Source of the DNA: Novispirillum itersonii subsp. itersonii ATCC 12639 | GTDB lineage: Bacteria > Pseudomonadota > Alphaproteobacteria > Rhodospirillales > Rhodospirillaceae | NCBI RefSeq assembly: GCF_000381985.1 | Contig: NZ_KB907341.1 | Coordinates: forward strand, 236,775 to 300,774 | Direction: 5' to 3' | Length of the DNA: 64,000 nucleotides | Shown here: positions 27,462-36,280 of the stretch, one piece after another | Numbering within the stretch: position 1 is the stretch's first letter | Layout: every line of letters starts with the position of its first letter | The notes under the pieces: model-generated | What the model was told of the DNA's origin: nothing | The model's database searches: none | Seen by the model: only the letters and a program-made list of their open reading frames with translations | Program-made: the position numbers and the translations under genes

Positions 27462-27488
27462 CACCCACCCTGTCCTGTTCAGGAAAAA

Positions 27489-27514
27489 GGGCGGAGACCG
27501 CAAAGTCTCCGCCC
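27489..27514 (+). terminator. Hairpin A after the RND operon (copy of the one at 52172)
   Basis: Ten-pair stem GGGCGGAGAC / GTCTCCGCCC with loop CGCAAA. Here it is not followed by T residues, so alone it is probably a 3' end stabiliser. The identical stem-loop recurs at 52172-52197. Confidence 0.7.
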
Positions 27515-27524
27515 AGAGTGGTGA

Positions 27525-27559
27525 CAAACCCCGTTGTTTTTCAGCGGGGTTTGTTTTTT
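27525..27559 (+). terminator. Rho-independent terminator of the RND operon (copy of the one at 51963)
   Basis: Stem CAAACCCCG / CGGGGTTTG with an 11-base loop is followed by TTTTTT. A stretch of about 38 bases around it is identical to 51961-51998. Confidence 0.92.
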
Positions 27560-27636
27560 GGAAATTCAGTCTGCGATAAGGGCATTTTCCCGGCTGGAGG
27601 GCCCCCCACGTGCACGGCGTCTTAAAGGCGCATCCT

Positions 27637-28371
27637 TCAGGCGGATTTGGGCGCATAGGCCCGCAGGAACACCGTAATGGCTTCCTCCACCCAGCAGGCG
27701 GTCTGCTCCCGGCTAAGGGGGGCGCCGATCAGGGCATGGGCATGCGGGTCGCCCTTGACCAGATGCAGGAAGATTTCCGCCGCCAGCACCGGATTCTCCA
27801 GCACCAGATCACCCCGCCGGGCCAGCGTGTCGAAGAAACGGCCAACCGAGGCGCAGACGATTTCCGGCCCGGCAGCGCGGAAGGCGGCGACCAGTTCGGG
27901 GAAATGCTGACCCTGCACCATCAGGGTGCGGTAGGTCGCCAGAGCCTCGGGCGTCAGCACCAGATCAAGGAACCGCCACGCCAGACGGCGCAGGGCCTCT
28001 TCCACCGGCAGCACCACCAGATCTTCCGACACCGGCATCCGGGCCGCGGCAAACTGGCGCAGCACCTCGCCAAACAGATCAACCTTCGACGGGAAGTGCG
28101 CGTACAGCGTTGCCTTAGACACCCCGGCCCGGGCGGCAACCGCATCCATGCTGGTGTTGGTCACCCCTTCCTGACAGAACAGGGACCGGGCGGCATCGAG
28201 AATCGCCTCGCGCTTTTTCGACCGCCGGGCCGGACGGGCCCCGCCACAGTCCAGCCCCGCAGCGGGCCCGGCGCCGGTTGCCCCGGCGTCATCACCGCAA
28301 CAGTCCCCATGCACCTGATCCGGTTCACAGGTGGCAACAGAGGAGTCGGGGGTCGGCGTGGTCTCCGCCAT
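27637..28371 (-). CDS. TetR-family regulator with cysteine-rich N-terminal arm
   Basis: The 244-residue protein has the TetR DNA-binding domain at about 48-95 (KREAILDAARSLFCQEGVTN, then RAGVSKATLYAHFPSKVDLF) and a helical C-terminal domain. Before the HTH there is a 45-residue arm with four cysteines and a histidine (CEPDQVHGDCCGDD, then LDCGG), uncommon in this family and possibly metal- or redox-sensing. ATG 28371 is preceded by AAGGAA. The frame is open further upstream, but that part crosses the promoter region. It is divergent from emrAB-like genes, with two palindromes in between, and probably represses them. Confidence 0.88.
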   Translation of the reverse strand: MAETTPTPDSSVATCEPDQVHGDCCGDDAGATGAGPAAGLDCGGARPARRSKKREAILDAARSLFCQEGVTNTSMDAVAARAGVSKATLYAHFPSKVDLFGEVLRQFAAARMPVSEDLVVLPVEEALRRLAWRFLDLVLTPEALATYRTLMVQGQHFPELVAAFRAAGPEIVCASVGRFFDTLARRGDLVLENPVLAAEIFLHLVKGDPHAHALIGAPLSREQTACWVEEAITVFLRAYAPKSA

Positions 28372-28776
28372 GATCGGAGGTTTCCTTTTCTGTCTGGGGG
28401 ATGCACCGGCCTTTTCCCTGACGGGCAGACCGGGACCTGATGGAAAGCCGGACAAAAACGGCAGTCCGCTGATGGATCTGCCCCTGTTATGACATCTGCC
28501 CCGCCGCTGATCCACCCTATACGCAGCAGGGACAGGCAACGGTGGCCGGGCCGGACCGGCTGTCCGGTCTCTTTTTTTGCCTAACTGAACTCTCAAGTTC
28601 AGCATTCTTCTTGACGGCTGACATGCAAGTCGGCACTGTTCACAAAACTGAACCGTTCAGTTTCACCTGTCAATCTCCTTCTCGCCCGGTCCGCAGTGGT
28701 ACGGACCCCCGGCACAGAACGGGCTGACACGGACCGGAAACCGGACGCCCCACATCCCCGGCCCTGACCGGATGTC
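28372..28776. promoter_or_regulatory. Divergent control region of tetR and the EmrAB-type pump
   Basis: This 405-base gap holds two palindromes of the same core. Site 1 at 28585-28602 is CTGAACT-CTCA-AGTTCAG. Site 2 at 28645-28663 is AAACTGAAC-C-GTTCAGTTT, perfect around one base. They flank a candidate plus-strand promoter, TTGACG (28611-28616), 17 bases, CACTGT (28634-28639). Binding of TetR at both sites would enclose the promoter. The rest of the gap shows nothing recognisable. Confidence 0.75.
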
Positions 28777-29850
28777 ATGACGAGCAAACAGATGGCCAAG
28801 CGTGTTCTCCGAGTGTTGGTGTTAACCGGCGTGCTGACCGGCCTTGTCGGCGGGGCGGCATGGTTCTGGAAATCCCGGCAGGGGCATGAGCATACCGACA
28901 ACGCCTATGTCCACGGCGACCTGACCGTCATCAGCCCGAAGATCAGCGGCCATGTGGTCGATCTGGCGGTGGAAGATAACCAGCCGGTCCGGGCCGGGCA
29001 GGTCCTGCTGCGCATCGACGCCCGCGACTTTCAGGTGAAGGTGGACGAAGCCGCGGCGGCCCTGCAGGGGGCCGAAGCCGCCATCCTTGGCATCGACAGA
29101 CGCATTGACGCCCAGAAAACCGTCATCGAGGAAGCCGAGGCCGGAATCCGCACCTGGCAGGCCGAACTTGACCTCGCCCAGCGGGAACTGGGACGGACCG
29201 CCAGTCTGGTCAAAGAAGAGGCCGCATCCCGCCAGCGGCTGGACAGCAATCAGGCCGCGCTGTCAAAGGCCCGGGCCGGGCTGGATCAGGCCCGCGCCAA
29301 AGTCGAATCATCCCGCGCCCAGAGTGCGGTGCTGGAGGCGGACCGGGTCCGCCAGCAGGCGGCGGTGGCTGAAGCCCGCGCCAAACTGGATGCCGCCACA
29401 ATCAATCTGGCCAATACCGAAGTCACCAGCCCGGTTGACGGGGTTGTCGGCAACCGGGCGGTTCAGCTTGGTCAGTTCATCACCGCCGGCAGCCATCTGC
29501 TGAGCGTGGTGCCGCTGGACACCGTGTGGATTGAGGCCAACTTTAAGGAAACCCAGATCGGTGCCATGCGCCCCGGCCAGCCGGTGACCGTCACCGTCGA
29601 TGCCTACCCCGACCTGCGGCTGACCGGCGCGGTCGCCAGTTTCTCCCCGGCCTCGGGGGCCCAGTTCAGCCTGTTGCCGCCGGAAAATGCCACCGGCAAC
29701 TTTACCAAAGTGGTGCAGCGCATTCCGGTGCGGATCAGCCTGTCAGCCGATAACCCGCTGCGCGGTCAGCTCCGCCCCGGGCTGTCGGTGGTGGTTGATG
29801 TGCAGACCGGCGCCGGGGGCACCGGCAGCGCCAACGCCGCCGAACGCTAA
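28777..29850 (+). CDS. emrA: HlyD/EmrA-type membrane fusion protein
   Basis: The 357-residue adaptor has one N-terminal membrane helix (about 11-30) and the conserved HTDNAYVHGDLTVISPKISGHV lipoyl start. A long coiled-coil hairpin (about 85-210) and the second lipoyl half with NTEVTSPVDGVVGNRAVQLGQ follow. It works with the MFS pump encoded 48 bases downstream. No strong ribosome-binding site is seen. Substrates are unknown; EmrAB-type pumps usually export hydrophobic acids and uncouplers. Confidence 0.92.
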   Translation: MTSKQMAKRVLRVLVLTGVLTGLVGGAAWFWKSRQGHEHTDNAYVHGDLTVISPKISGHVVDLAVEDNQPVRAGQVLLRIDARDFQVKVDEAAAALQGAEAAILGIDRRIDAQKTVIEEAEAGIRTWQAELDLAQRELGRTASLVKEEAASRQRLDSNQAALSKARAGLDQARAKVESSRAQSAVLEADRVRQQAAVAEARAKLDAATINLANTEVTSPVDGVVGNRAVQLGQFITAGSHLLSVVPLDTVWIEANFKETQIGAMRPGQPVTVTVDAYPDLRLTGAVASFSPASGAQFSLLPPENATGNFTKVVQRIPVRISLSADNPLRGQLRPGLSVVVDVQTGAGGTGSANAAER

Positions 29851-29898
29851 CCGTCCCCTTTTCCCTCACCCGGTTTACGGGGCACAGGAGCATCCGTC

Positions 29899-31503
29899 AT
29901 GACCGCCATCGACAGCGGCGCGGCCACCCACACCGATGACGAGGGCACCATCCTTGTCGATCACCCGGAAGTGAAATCTTCCAACACCATCGGTTTTGTC
30001 GCCATGGTGGTCGGGATGTTTATGGCGATCCTCGACATTCAGATCGTCGCCAGCTCCCTGTCGGAAATTCAGGCCGGGATCTCGGCCAGCCGCGAGGAAA
30101 TCTCGTGGGTGCAGACCAGTTATCTGATTGCTGAAGTGGTGATGATCCCGCTGTCGGGCTGGCTGTCGCATGTGCTGTCAACCCGGGTGCTGTTCGCGGT
30201 GTCGGCGGGCATGTTCACCATCGCCTCGATGGCCTGCGCGGTGGCGTGGAATCTGGAAAGCATGATCCTGTTCCGCGTGTTGCAGGGGTTTCTTGGCGGG
30301 GCGATGATCCCGACGGTGTTCGCCACATCCTATCTGCTGTTCCGGGGGCCTAAACAGGGCATGGTCACCGTGTTCATCGGGCTGGTCGCGACCATGGCCC
30401 CGACCATCGGCCCGACGCTGGGCGGATACCTGACCGATACCTTCTCATGGCACTGGCTGTTCCTGATGAACGTGCTGCCGGGGATCATCGTCACCATCGT
30501 GGTCTGGACCCAGCTGGATGTTGACCGCCCCAACCTGAACCTGCTGAAAGGCTTTGACCTGCCCGGCATCCTGTTTGTCGCGCTGTTCCTCGGCTGTCTG
30601 CAATATGTGCTGGAGGAAGGGCCCGGCGATGACTGGCTGCAGTCTGATGAAATTGCCCTGCTGTGCGTGGTCTGCGCCGTTTCCGCCATCCTGTTCTTCT
30701 GGCGGGAGCTGACCACCCCCCACCCGGTGGTGGATCTGCGCGCCTTTGCCAATCCTAACTTTGCGCTGGGGTGCCTGTTCAGCTTTATTGTCGGCATCGG
30801 CCTGTACGGATCGGTCTATGTGATGCCGCTGTTCCTGTCGATGGTGCGCGGCTACAACGCGCTGGAAATCGGCTGGGTGCTGATGGTCACCGGGGGGTTC
30901 CAGTTCCTGTCCGCGCCGCTGGCGGGGGCACTGTCGAAAAAGCTTGATCCCCGGCTGATGCTGGGGCTGGGGCTGGTGTTCTTCGGGCTGGGTTTGTACC
31001 TGTCGCATACGCTGACCGCTGACTGGAGCTACTGGGAATTTTTCCTGCCGCAGGCGGTGCGCGGCATTTCGCTGATGTTCATCTTCATTCCGGTCAACGC
31101 GCTGGCCCTGGGCACCCTGCCGCCACACCTGCTGAAAGGCGGGGCCGGGCTGTACAATCTGATGCGCAATCTGGGCGGAGCCATCGGGCTGGCGGTGATC
31201 AACACCCTGCTGACCAACCGCCATGATCTGCACCTGTGGCACCTGAAGGAAAACCTGACCGCCGCCCGCGACAGCGTGACCAATGCCCTGAACGGCATGA
31301 CAGCCATGCTTGGCCCGGTGATGGGCAGCGATGCCCATCAGATGGCGGTCAAAACCCTTGGCCGCCTGGCCGAGCGGGAAGCCTGGGTGCTGTCGTTCGG
31401 CGATGTGTTCCAGCTGATGGCGATCCCGTTTGTTGCCGGGCTTCTGTTCCTGCCGGTGATGCGCAAAGTCGATCTGGGGTCAGCGGGCAAGGATGCCCAC
31501 TGA
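29899..31503 (+). CDS. emrB: MFS multidrug transporter, DHA2 (EmrB-like)
   Basis: The 534-residue inner-membrane protein has fourteen predicted helices, as in DHA2 drug:proton antiporters. Motifs include MFMAILDIQIVASSLSEIQAG in helix 1, EEISWVQTSYLIAEVVMIPL, and the GPTLGGYLTDTFSWHWLFLMNVL stretch resembling antiporter motif C. CACAGGAG lies before ATG 29899. With the preceding EmrA-like adaptor it forms a trans-envelope exporter under the divergent TetR regulator. Confidence 0.94.
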   Translation: MTAIDSGAATHTDDEGTILVDHPEVKSSNTIGFVAMVVGMFMAILDIQIVASSLSEIQAGISASREEISWVQTSYLIAEVVMIPLSGWLSHVLSTRVLFAVSAGMFTIASMACAVAWNLESMILFRVLQGFLGGAMIPTVFATSYLLFRGPKQGMVTVFIGLVATMAPTIGPTLGGYLTDTFSWHWLFLMNVLPGIIVTIVVWTQLDVDRPNLNLLKGFDLPGILFVALFLGCLQYVLEEGPGDDWLQSDEIALLCVVCAVSAILFFWRELTTPHPVVDLRAFANPNFALGCLFSFIVGIGLYGSVYVMPLFLSMVRGYNALEIGWVLMVTGGFQFLSAPLAGALSKKLDPRLMLGLGLVFFGLGLYLSHTLTADWSYWEFFLPQAVRGISLMFIFIPVNALALGTLPPHLLKGGAGLYNLMRNLGGAIGLAVINTLLTNRHDLHLWHLKENLTAARDSVTNALNGMTAMLGPVMGSDAHQMAVKTLGRLAEREAWVLSFGDVFQLMAIPFVAGLLFLPVMRKVDLGSAGKDAH

Positions 31504-31547
31504 CCGCCCGGGTCCCTTCCCGCTGTGATCGCCCCTTCCGGCTGTGA

Positions 31548-33752
31548 TCAGGGGGTGTTACCGGTGACGGTGGCATCCCCGACGCTGTCATAGACCCCGC
31601 TGTTGCCCTGCCCGACCAGCCGGTTGTTGCGCACCACCAGTCCGTTGGCGGCATTGGTGGCCACCGATTTAGCCCCGGTGGCGGTGATGGTGTTGTTTTC
31701 CACCAGCCCGTTATGGCTGTTGACGCCAAACAGCAGACCGCTGGATGCCCCGGTGCCATTGGCGGTCAGGGTGTTGTTACGCACCGTGACAGTCTCTGAC
31801 CGCAGCACGTTGACGGCGGCGGTGTCGGTGCCGCGCACCGTCACCGTGTTCCCTGACAAAGTGCTGTTGTCGCCAGAGCGCAGGTTAATGCCGTAGGCGC
31901 CACGCATCTGGGTTGAAATGGTATTATCGCTGATGGTCAGGTTGGTGCTGTCAGAACTCAGGATCCCGAAGGAAATGGTCAGGATCGACCAGTTGCTGTC
32001 ATCGGTGGTGTTGGTGGTAATGGTGTTGCCCGACAGGGTCGAGCCGTTGCTGTTTTGCAGATGGATGCCCCGGCTCATGTAGTTATTGGTGGTGATGGTG
32101 TTGCCCGACAGGGTGATGCCGCCGCTGTTGGTCACATGAAGACCATTGGCCTGCGTGCCATTGGTGGTGATGGTATTGCCCGAGACCGTCAGACCGGCGC
32201 TGTTGTTCAGCTGCACCGCATGGGACGGCAGGGCAGAGCCGTTGGTATCCTCCAGCCCGTTGCCGTTGCCGTTGGTGGTGATGGTGTTACCGCGCAGGGT
32301 TCCGGCAGCGTTATCCGCCCGGAACCCCATACTGCTGGCCCCGTTCTGGGTCAGGGTGTTATCGGTGAAACTCAGGCCGCTGCCCCCGGTGATGCGGGCG
32401 GCACTGTCCTGCGCGGCGGTGATCCGGCTGCCGGTGACGGTCAGGTTGGTGGCATTGCTGGCCTGCAGGCCCCCGCCTGAGGAAACCATGGTGACATTGC
32501 GCAGGGCGGCCCCGCTGGTATTGCTGGCGCTGACCGCCCACGACCCGGCGGCGGCGGATGTGTTTTCCACCCGTACATCGCGCAGCGTGCTGTCTGTCCC
32601 CATCTTGACCACCGCATCCCCGGCCACCGCCCCCCGGATGGTGCCGCTGCTGCCCGGAATTACGTACTGCACCGTCCGGCCGGAGGAGGCCCCGGTCAGC
32701 GTCAGGGTCGCCCCACCCCCGCGCACGACCTGCCCGGCAACCAGCGTCACCGGGGCGGACACGGTGGCGTTGCCGTTCAGCAGCAGCAGGGTTCCGGCCG
32801 GGGCGCTGTTCAGCTGGGCCTGAAGAGTGCTGCCGCTCAGTTGCCGGACCTGATCAATGGCCTGACCGTCCATGGTCACCGCTTCCTCGACCCGGGCCGC
32901 CTGCGTGACGATGTCAACATCGCGCACCACCGGATCCGTCATCCGCCGTTCCTGCGCGGTCAGGCGGCGGTCAGATGCCTCCGCCTGCAGGGGCAGCCGC
33001 AGCCGGAAGCCAAAGAATTCCTGGGTGCCACGCGGCCTGTCATGCTGCACTTCCCCGCTCAGGGTCAGGCGGGACCCCGGCAGGTCTTCGGTCAGGTCAT
33101 ACAGGCGCAGCTCCATCCGCAGGCGCGGCCCGGCCACCTCTTTGCTGTCAGCGGCATCAAACCAGTAGCCACCGCCGTACAGCCGCAGCTCCCGATCTTC
33201 TTCCGCCGCGAACACTGGCACCCGCCAGCCGATCTCAGCATCCCCGCCATGATAGGACCGTTCAACCGCGTTGCTCATACGGATCGAGGTGTCGGTCAGC
33301 TCCACCGCCGTGCTGCCCGGCACGTCCCGCTCCTTGGTGCCCAGCGGCAGATAGCCGTTCAGGCGGACATCGAAATCCGTGCCCAAGGCCTCAAGGCCAA
33401 CGGTGGCCTGACTGTAATAGTGCCCGGTCTCTGACCGGCGGCGGTCGAAATAACCGTAGCCGCCAAGGTTCCAGCCGCTGTCCAGCATCTGCCGGTAGCC
33501 AAGGCCAAAATTGCCCTCGCGCTGACTGTCCTCATCGATACTGCCACGGATATCGGCAAACAGAAGCCGCTGTTCATCCTGCGCCAGTGGCAGGAACAGG
33601 TCGCTCTCCCCGATTTTGCGCTTGCTGCCGATCTTGGCTCCGGCCTCGACAGACGGCCCCCACTTGTCTTCTGCCGCCAGCGCTGCGGCAGACAGCAGGA
33701 ACGGAAGAGCCGTGGCGGCCAGCAGGGCATGACGGAAAGGATAAGGACGCAT
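31548..33752 (-). CDS. Inverse autotransporter: intimin/invasin-type beta-barrel with C-terminal parallel beta-helix passenger
   Basis: The 734-residue protein has a signal peptide (1-27, cut near ALA-AEDKW). Residues about 29-255 form an inverse-autotransporter barrel with alternating strands (FADIRGSIDEDSQREGNFGL, LGGYGYFDRRRS and FEAD-like turns). A linker (256-310) leads into a right-handed beta-helix passenger (about 310-734) with stacked SGNTITTN coils. Coils around 528-600 repeat every 25 residues, visible in the DNA as 75-base periods at 32021, 32096 and 32171. The barrel-first order is that of intimin/invasin, but the usual Ig-like domains are absent. It probably sits on the cell surface as an adhesin or glycan-binding protein. 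It is a single gene with no clear partner. Confidence 0.85.
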   Translation of the reverse strand: MRPYPFRHALLAATALPFLLSAAALAAEDKWGPSVEAGAKIGSKRKIGESDLFLPLAQDEQRLLFADIRGSIDEDSQREGNFGLGYRQMLDSGWNLGGYGYFDRRRSETGHYYSQATVGLEALGTDFDVRLNGYLPLGTKERDVPGSTAVELTDTSIRMSNAVERSYHGGDAEIGWRVPVFAAEEDRELRLYGGGYWFDAADSKEVAGPRLRMELRLYDLTEDLPGSRLTLSGEVQHDRPRGTQEFFGFRLRLPLQAEASDRRLTAQERRMTDPVVRDVDIVTQAARVEEAVTMDGQAIDQVRQLSGSTLQAQLNSAPAGTLLLLNGNATVSAPVTLVAGQVVRGGGATLTLTGASSGRTVQYVIPGSSGTIRGAVAGDAVVKMGTDSTLRDVRVENTSAAAGSWAVSASNTSGAALRNVTMVSSGGGLQASNATNLTVTGSRITAAQDSAARITGGSGLSFTDNTLTQNGASSMGFRADNAAGTLRGNTITTNGNGNGLEDTNGSALPSHAVQLNNSAGLTVSGNTITTNGTQANGLHVTNSGGITLSGNTITTNNYMSRGIHLQNSNGSTLSGNTITTNTTDDSNWSILTISFGILSSDSTNLTISDNTISTQMRGAYGINLRSGDNSTLSGNTVTVRGTDTAAVNVLRSETVTVRNNTLTANGTGASSGLLFGVNSHNGLVENNTITATGAKSVATNAANGLVVRNNRLVGQGNSGVYDSVGDATVTGNTP

Positions 33753-34099
33753 CGGGGATCAGACCTGACCTGTCGCGAGGGGAAAAACACTTCGGAGAGA
33801 AGGGCCGAGGACAGCACTCTACCGGTAATAGAATTTTGTGGAAATCAACGGTCATTCAGAATAAATCCGGCCCCGCTGATACCGCCGTCACAGACACCGG
33901 CGTGAAAAACGCCACACTGCCGCCACCTTTATCGGGTGGTGTACGGCCGGAACGGGTTTTACCGGCCAGACCTTTCCGGCCCGGCCTGTTGTGTCACATT
34001 CTTTTGCGCCGCACCCTTTTGCATCACACCGTTTTGCGTCAGACTGTCACCCACCCGTAAGAATAACCGGCAGGCCAGACCGGCAGGATTAAGGGGCCC
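33753..34099. other. Divergent intergenic region with 15-bp-phased TTTTGC elements
   Basis: This 347-base gap separates the inverse autotransporter and the antiporter gene. TTTTGC occurs at 34002, 34017 and 34032, exactly 15 bases apart, about 65 bases before the antiporter start. The remainder contains no credible gene. Confidence 0.6.
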
Positions 34100-35467
34100 A
34101 TGGACGTTCATCACGATTTCACCGGCATCGCCACGGTTGCCCTGGCGGCGATGAGCTGCGGCATTCTGTTTGTCCGCCTGAAGCAACCGGCAATCGTCGG
34201 CTATATTCTCGCCGGGGTGCTGCTGGGGCCATCGTTGCTGGGTCTGGTCTCTGACCGCAAAAGTATTTCGCTGCTGGCCGAGCTTGGCGTGATCATGCTG
34301 CTGTTCGTGATCGGGCTGGAACTGTCGGTCCAGCGCTTTTCCAAGGTCTGGCGGATTGCCCTGACCACCACCCTGCTGCAGATCGGTGGCAGCGTCGGCC
34401 TGATGCTGCTGGTGCGCCAGTGGTTGGGCTGGAGCCCCGGCGCCGCCATTCTGCTGGGCTTTGCCGTCGCCCTGTCTTCCACCGCCGTGGTGATCAAGCT
34501 GCTGGAACAGCTGGGGGAAAGCAACAGCCCGGCCGGGCGGATGACCGTTGGCATCCTGATCGCGCAGGATATGGCGGTGGTGCCGATGCTGCTGTCGCTG
34601 TCAGCCCTGTCCGGCAAGGGGATGGACCCGCTGGACGGCCTGCGCGTCGCCGGATCGGTGCTGATTCTGGCCGCCGTGGTGTTCCTTCTGCTGAAACGCA
34701 CGGTGCGCCTGCCGTTCATGCATATGATTTCCACCCATTCCGACCTTGGGCCGCTGGCGGCCTTTGCCGCCTGTTTCGGCGCGGCGACACTGGCCGGTCT
34801 GCTGGACCTGTCCCCCGGATACGGGGCCTTTCTGGCAGGAATGGTGCTGGGCAATTCCGGGGACGGCAAACGCCTGCGCCATCACGCCCACCCGATTCAG
34901 GCCCTGTTGCTGATGGTGTTTTTCCTGTCCGTCGGCCTGCTGCTGGATCTCAGCTTCCTGTGGAACAACCTTGGCACCGTGCTGCTGATGCTGGCGGCGG
35001 TCACCCTGTTCAAGACCGTACTGAACATCGCCGCCCTGCGGATCCAGAGGATCGGCTGGAGTCAGGCCTTTCTGGTCGGGGTGGCGCTGGCCCAGATCGG
35101 GGAATTTTCCTTCCTGCTGGCCAGCACCGGCGTTGCCCGCAAGGTGATCACCGGGCACGAAGCCCAGCTGGTGGTGGCGGTGACGGTGATGTCGCTGATG
35201 ATCAGCCCGCTGTGGCTGGCCAGCGCACGACGGCTGGAAGCCTCCGGCAACGGGTTCTCCACCCTCGGGCAGTTGCTGGGGGCGGTCTATGGGCCGGAAG
35301 CCCGCCGGGTTGGCCTGATGTGGGGCGGATCCTGCCGCCTGCTGGTGCGGCTGCGTCAGCGCTGGCGCGGGCCACGGCGGTTCAGCGCCCCGGCAGACGC
35401 CGCACCGGAAACACTGGACAGCCGGGCCGGTTCTGACGACAGTGCGGCGCCTTCCCCCCCCTGCTGA
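34100..35467 (+). CDS. CPA2-family cation:proton antiporter (KefB/RosB-like)
   Basis: The 455-residue membrane protein matches the Na+/H+ exchanger domain of CPA2 transporters, with about twelve helices. It contains LKQPAIVGYILAGVLLGPSLLG, IGLELSVQRFSKVW, SSTAVVIKLLEQLGE and ALAQIGEFSFLLAS. The TrkA-N/RCK nucleotide-binding domain of full KefB/KefC is missing, and the C-terminus is a short charged tail. AAGGGG precedes ATG 34100. Potassium or sodium export against protons is the family role; the ion is not determined here. Confidence 0.9.
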   Translation: MDVHHDFTGIATVALAAMSCGILFVRLKQPAIVGYILAGVLLGPSLLGLVSDRKSISLLAELGVIMLLFVIGLELSVQRFSKVWRIALTTTLLQIGGSVGLMLLVRQWLGWSPGAAILLGFAVALSSTAVVIKLLEQLGESNSPAGRMTVGILIAQDMAVVPMLLSLSALSGKGMDPLDGLRVAGSVLILAAVVFLLLKRTVRLPFMHMISTHSDLGPLAAFAACFGAATLAGLLDLSPGYGAFLAGMVLGNSGDGKRLRHHAHPIQALLLMVFFLSVGLLLDLSFLWNNLGTVLLMLAAVTLFKTVLNIAALRIQRIGWSQAFLVGVALAQIGEFSFLLASTGVARKVITGHEAQLVVAVTVMSLMISPLWLASARRLEASGNGFSTLGQLLGAVYGPEARRVGLMWGGSCRLLVRLRQRWRGPRRFSAPADAAPETLDSRAGSDDSAAPSPPC

Positions 35468-35490
35468 CACGCCGGAGCGACGGACCCCTG

Positions 35491-36123
35491 ATGCCTGATT
35501 TTTCGCTGGAAGATGCCTGCCGGACCACCGCCGCCGGACCCGTGGTGGTCTGCGGGGTCGATGAAGCCGGGCGCGGCCCGCTGGCCGGGCCGGTGGTGGC
35601 CGGGGCCGCCATTCTTGATCCCGCCACCCTGCCCGTGGCCCTGCGGGACGGGCTTGATGATTCTAAAAAGCTGTCAGCCAAAAAGCGCGACACCCTGTTT
35701 GCGCTGCTGACTGACCCCGGCACCCCCGGCGTTCTGTGGGGGCTGGGCCTTGCCAGCGTCGCCGAAATCGACAGCCTGAACATTCTGCGGGCCACCCATC
35801 TGGCCATGCAGCGGGCGGTGGAGGCCCTGCCGGTTGCCCCGGCGCTGGCCCTGATCGACGGCAACCAGATGCCGCGCAGCTTTCCCTGTGCGATGCAGGC
35901 GGTGGTGAAAGGCGACGGCATCAGCCTGTCCATCGCCGCCGCATCGGTGATCGCCAAGGTCCACCGCGACCGGCTGATGCTGGATCTGCACGCCGCCTTC
36001 CCGGTTTACAACTGGGCAAAAAACATGGGGTACGGCACTGCCGAACACCGGGCCGCCATGCGCAGCCATGGCCTGAGCCCGCATCACCGCCTGAGCTTCG
36101 GCGGTCAGCGGGAGCTGTTCTGA
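35491..36123 (+). CDS. rnhB: Ribonuclease HII
   Basis: RNase HII cuts RNA in RNA-DNA hybrids and single ribonucleotides in DNA. The 210-residue protein has the active-site block VDEAGRGPLAGPVVAGA with Asp24-Glu25, then LDDSKKLSAKKR and the later catalytic IDGNQMPR and SIAAASVIAKVHRDRLM. It lies 23 bases after the antiporter gene with a CGGAG site further upstream. A 13-pair hairpin follows. Confidence 0.97.
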   Translation: MPDFSLEDACRTTAAGPVVVCGVDEAGRGPLAGPVVAGAAILDPATLPVALRDGLDDSKKLSAKKRDTLFALLTDPGTPGVLWGLGLASVAEIDSLNILRATHLAMQRAVEALPVAPALALIDGNQMPRSFPCAMQAVVKGDGISLSIAAASVIAKVHRDRLMLDLHAAFPVYNWAKNMGYGTAEHRAAMRSHGLSPHHRLSFGGQRELF

Positions 36124-36153
36124 CACCCCGCCCGCAGCTGTGGCCACAAAGCC

Positions 36154-36183
36154 GGACCGGCAGAAGCTGCCTTCTGCCGGTCC
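36154..36183 (+). terminator. Hairpin downstream of rnhB
   Basis: A perfect 13-pair stem (GGACCGGCAGAAG with CTTCTGCCGGTCC) around loop CTGC lies 31 bases after the rnhB stop. It has no T-run. Confidence 0.65.
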
Positions 36184-36221
36184 TGTCTGATCCGGTCTGA
36201 TACGGTTTTGCCACACGCACT

Positions 36222-36255
36222 CAGGACAGCCACAGGGGCAGGACAGCCACAGGGG
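36222..36255 (+). repeat. Perfect 17-bp tandem duplication
   Basis: CAGGACAGCCACAGGGG occurs twice head to tail in the gap between the convergent rnhB and DUF1989 genes. It probably arose by slippage. Confidence 0.85.
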
Positions 36256-36280
36256 CCGCCGGAACCGGAGCAGGAAAGGC

